From an uncultured Clostridia bacterium (lineage in GTDB: Bacteria > Bacillota > Clostridia > Peptostreptococcales > Acidaminobacteraceae), in assembly GCA_937880545.1 (NCBI GenBank), contig CALFKA010000211.1, positions 1 through 5,093 on the forward strand: DNA of 5,093 nucleotides, written 5' to 3'. The stretch's first letter is position 1, and every line of letters starts with the position of its first letter. The notes below the pieces were generated by a model, which had not been told where the DNA came from, made no database searches, and was given only the letters and a program-made list of their open reading frames with translations. The translations under genes were made by a program, and so were the position numbers. Of the stretch, positions 4,055 to 5,093 are shown in pieces.

Positions 4055-5093
4055 GTGAAAACACACCGAGAACTTGCGCTGTTGTGGGCTTCGGAGATAG
4101 AAGACACAGTGATTTCTCATCGGAGAGCACTGCATCAGATTCCGGAATTGGGCGAAGAACTTCCCATGACAACCGCCTACATAACAACAGCCCTCGACAA
4201 TATGAAACTGCCTTATTACCGCACCTCTAACGGAGGGATTGTTGCACAAGTAGACGGAAAAGAGGGGGGCGGGGTCCTTGCCATTCGAGCAGATATGGAC
4301 GCTCTTCCCATCAAGGAAGAAACCAATCTTCCCTTTCAATCCACTAACGAGAATATGCACGCTTGCGGTCATGATGCACATACCGCCATTCTTTTGGCCA
4401 CGCTGGCATCCCTCGCCGAGCACCGTACGCAGTGGACAGGAAAAGTCATCGGATTGTTCCAACCGGCGGAAGAAACCTCGGGAGGAGCAGAGAAAATGAT
4501 ACAGGAAGGAGCACTGGATCGGGTGCCTGTGGATGCAGTCATCGGTCTCCACATTGGCTCTATCTTCCCCACAGTGAAAGGCGGCAACATAGGCCTTCGA
4601 AGAGGTCCGATGATGGCATCCGTTGATTCTTTCTACGTGGAAATTACAGGAAGAGGCGGCCACGGCGCCCGACCTCATGAGTGCAAAGATCCTATCGTCG
4701 CCATGAGCGCAATGATTCTGAGCCTGCAGCAAATTGTCAGCAGAAATATCAGCCCGGTCCACAGCGGAGTCATTTCCGTAGGGACTGCTCACGCCGGAAC
4801 CATCGTCAATGTCATTCCCGAGAAAGCCAACTTTGCAGCTACGGTGAGAACTCTTGATGAAGAGGATCGAAGACTCATTGAAAATAGAGTTTGCGACGTG
4901 ATTGCGGGCGTTGCCCGGGCGTATGACGTGAAGACAGCGATTGACTACAAGCACTTTTACCCTTCTCTTCAAAACGATCCGGCGGTGACACAGTTTGTAG
5001 AGGAGCAGGCGCGCGAACTCTTTGGAGAGGAGGCGGTTACCCAGATTGAAGAGCCTTCCATGGGAACAGAAGATTTCAGTTACTACACACTGG
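4055..5093 (+). CDS. M20D family metallo-amidohydrolase, C-terminus cut off
   Basis: This is a zinc- or manganese-type amidohydrolase/aminoacylase of peptidase family M20, subfamily D (relatives: hippurate hydrolase, N-acetyl-diaminopimelate deacetylase, IAA-amino-acid hydrolases). These cytoplasmic enzymes release an amino acid from an N-acyl amino acid or similar amide. Motifs seen, counting from GTG as residue 1: RRALHQIPELG (23-33), RADMDALPI (78-86), MHACGHDAHT (101-110) with presumed metal ligands C104 and H106, QPAEE (136-140) with the catalytic Glu pair, GLHIG (164-168) with H166, the dimerisation-domain GGHGARPHE (201-209), and PSMGTEDFSYY near the end of the visible part. The frame is open to the window edge after 346 complete codons. 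The family is usually 380-400 residues, so roughly the last 40-50, including the final metal-binding His, are missing. It is the second gene of the plus-strand unit, translated separately from its own ribosome binding site. Exact substrate specificity cannot be assigned. Confidence 0.92.
   Translation, partial: MKTHRELALLWASEIEDTVISHRRALHQIPELGEELPMTTAYITTALDNMKLPYYRTSNGGIVAQVDGKEGGGVLAIRADMDALPIKEETNLPFQSTNENMHACGHDAHTAILLATLASLAEHRTQWTGKVIGLFQPAEETSGGAEKMIQEGALDRVPVDAVIGLHIGSIFPTVKGGNIGLRRGPMMASVDSFYVEITGRGGHGARPHECKDPIVAMSAMILSLQQIVSRNISPVHSGVISVGTAHAGTIVNVIPEKANFAATVRTLDEEDRRLIENRVCDVIAGVARAYDVKTAIDYKHFYPSLQNDPAVTQFVEEQARELFGEEAVTQIEEPSMGTEDFSYYTL

Noticed and set aside
3938..4972. Long open frame of 344 codons on the minus strand, opposite the M20 hydrolase gene
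   Set aside because: It lies antisense to two genes with full family motifs. Its translation has no recognisable domain, is rich in Cys, His, Arg and Ser as antisense frames usually are, and lacks a clear ribosome binding site.
1..5093. CRISPR arrays, tRNA or rRNA genes, insertion sequences
   Set aside because: I found no regularly spaced repeats, no tRNA-like cloverleaf and no transposase motifs or terminal inverted repeats flanked by target duplications.

Overview
The window looks like one end of a draft or metagenomic contig from an anaerobic, low-to-mid GC bacterium. Clostridia-type Firmicutes or Synergistota are my best guesses, from the strong AGGAGG-type ribosome binding sites, the lipoprotein-anchored solute-binding protein, the gene content and the sigma-54 motifs. 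This placement is inference, because no rRNA or other marker gene is present. The first 11 bases match the 3' end of the standard Illumina adapter, so position 1 is probably an assembly end.

Layout: two gene pairs point away from each other across a noncoding gap of about 1 kb. On the minus strand, reading leftwards from 1943, are a branched-chain amino acid (HAAT/Liv family) ABC transporter substrate-binding lipoprotein (780-1943), an intercistronic stem-loop (736-770) and a LivH-type permease (705 to the window edge, truncated). The remaining transporter genes (a LivM-like permease and two ATPases) would be expected beyond the edge. On the plus strand are an NAD(P)-dependent oxidoreductase of the octopine/nopaline (opine) dehydrogenase family (2939-4018) and, 36 bases later, an M20D-type metallo-amidohydrolase (4055 to the window end, truncated).

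The gap (1944-2938) is AT-rich and holds no convincing gene, but it is dense in regulatory signals. A -24/-12 (sigma-54) promoter motif with exact TGGC and TTGC blocks ends 33 bases before the dehydrogenase start. A second motif with the same blocks lies on the minus strand at 2396-2410, facing the transporter genes. An extended -10 promoter lies closer to the binding-protein gene and is overlapped by a 15-base near-palindrome. A perfect 9-base inverted repeat with a 14-base spacer (2327-2358) lies between the two transcription units.

Working idea (inference): this is an inducible scavenging locus. The ABC transporter would import an amino-acid-like compound. The M20D enzyme would hydrolyse an N-acyl or amide bond, and the opine-dehydrogenase-like enzyme would oxidatively split, or make, a secondary-amine amino-acid conjugate. 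Sigma-54 and an enhancer-binding activator encoded elsewhere would control one or both arms. The families are individually well known. The combination and its possible shared control are the unusual part.
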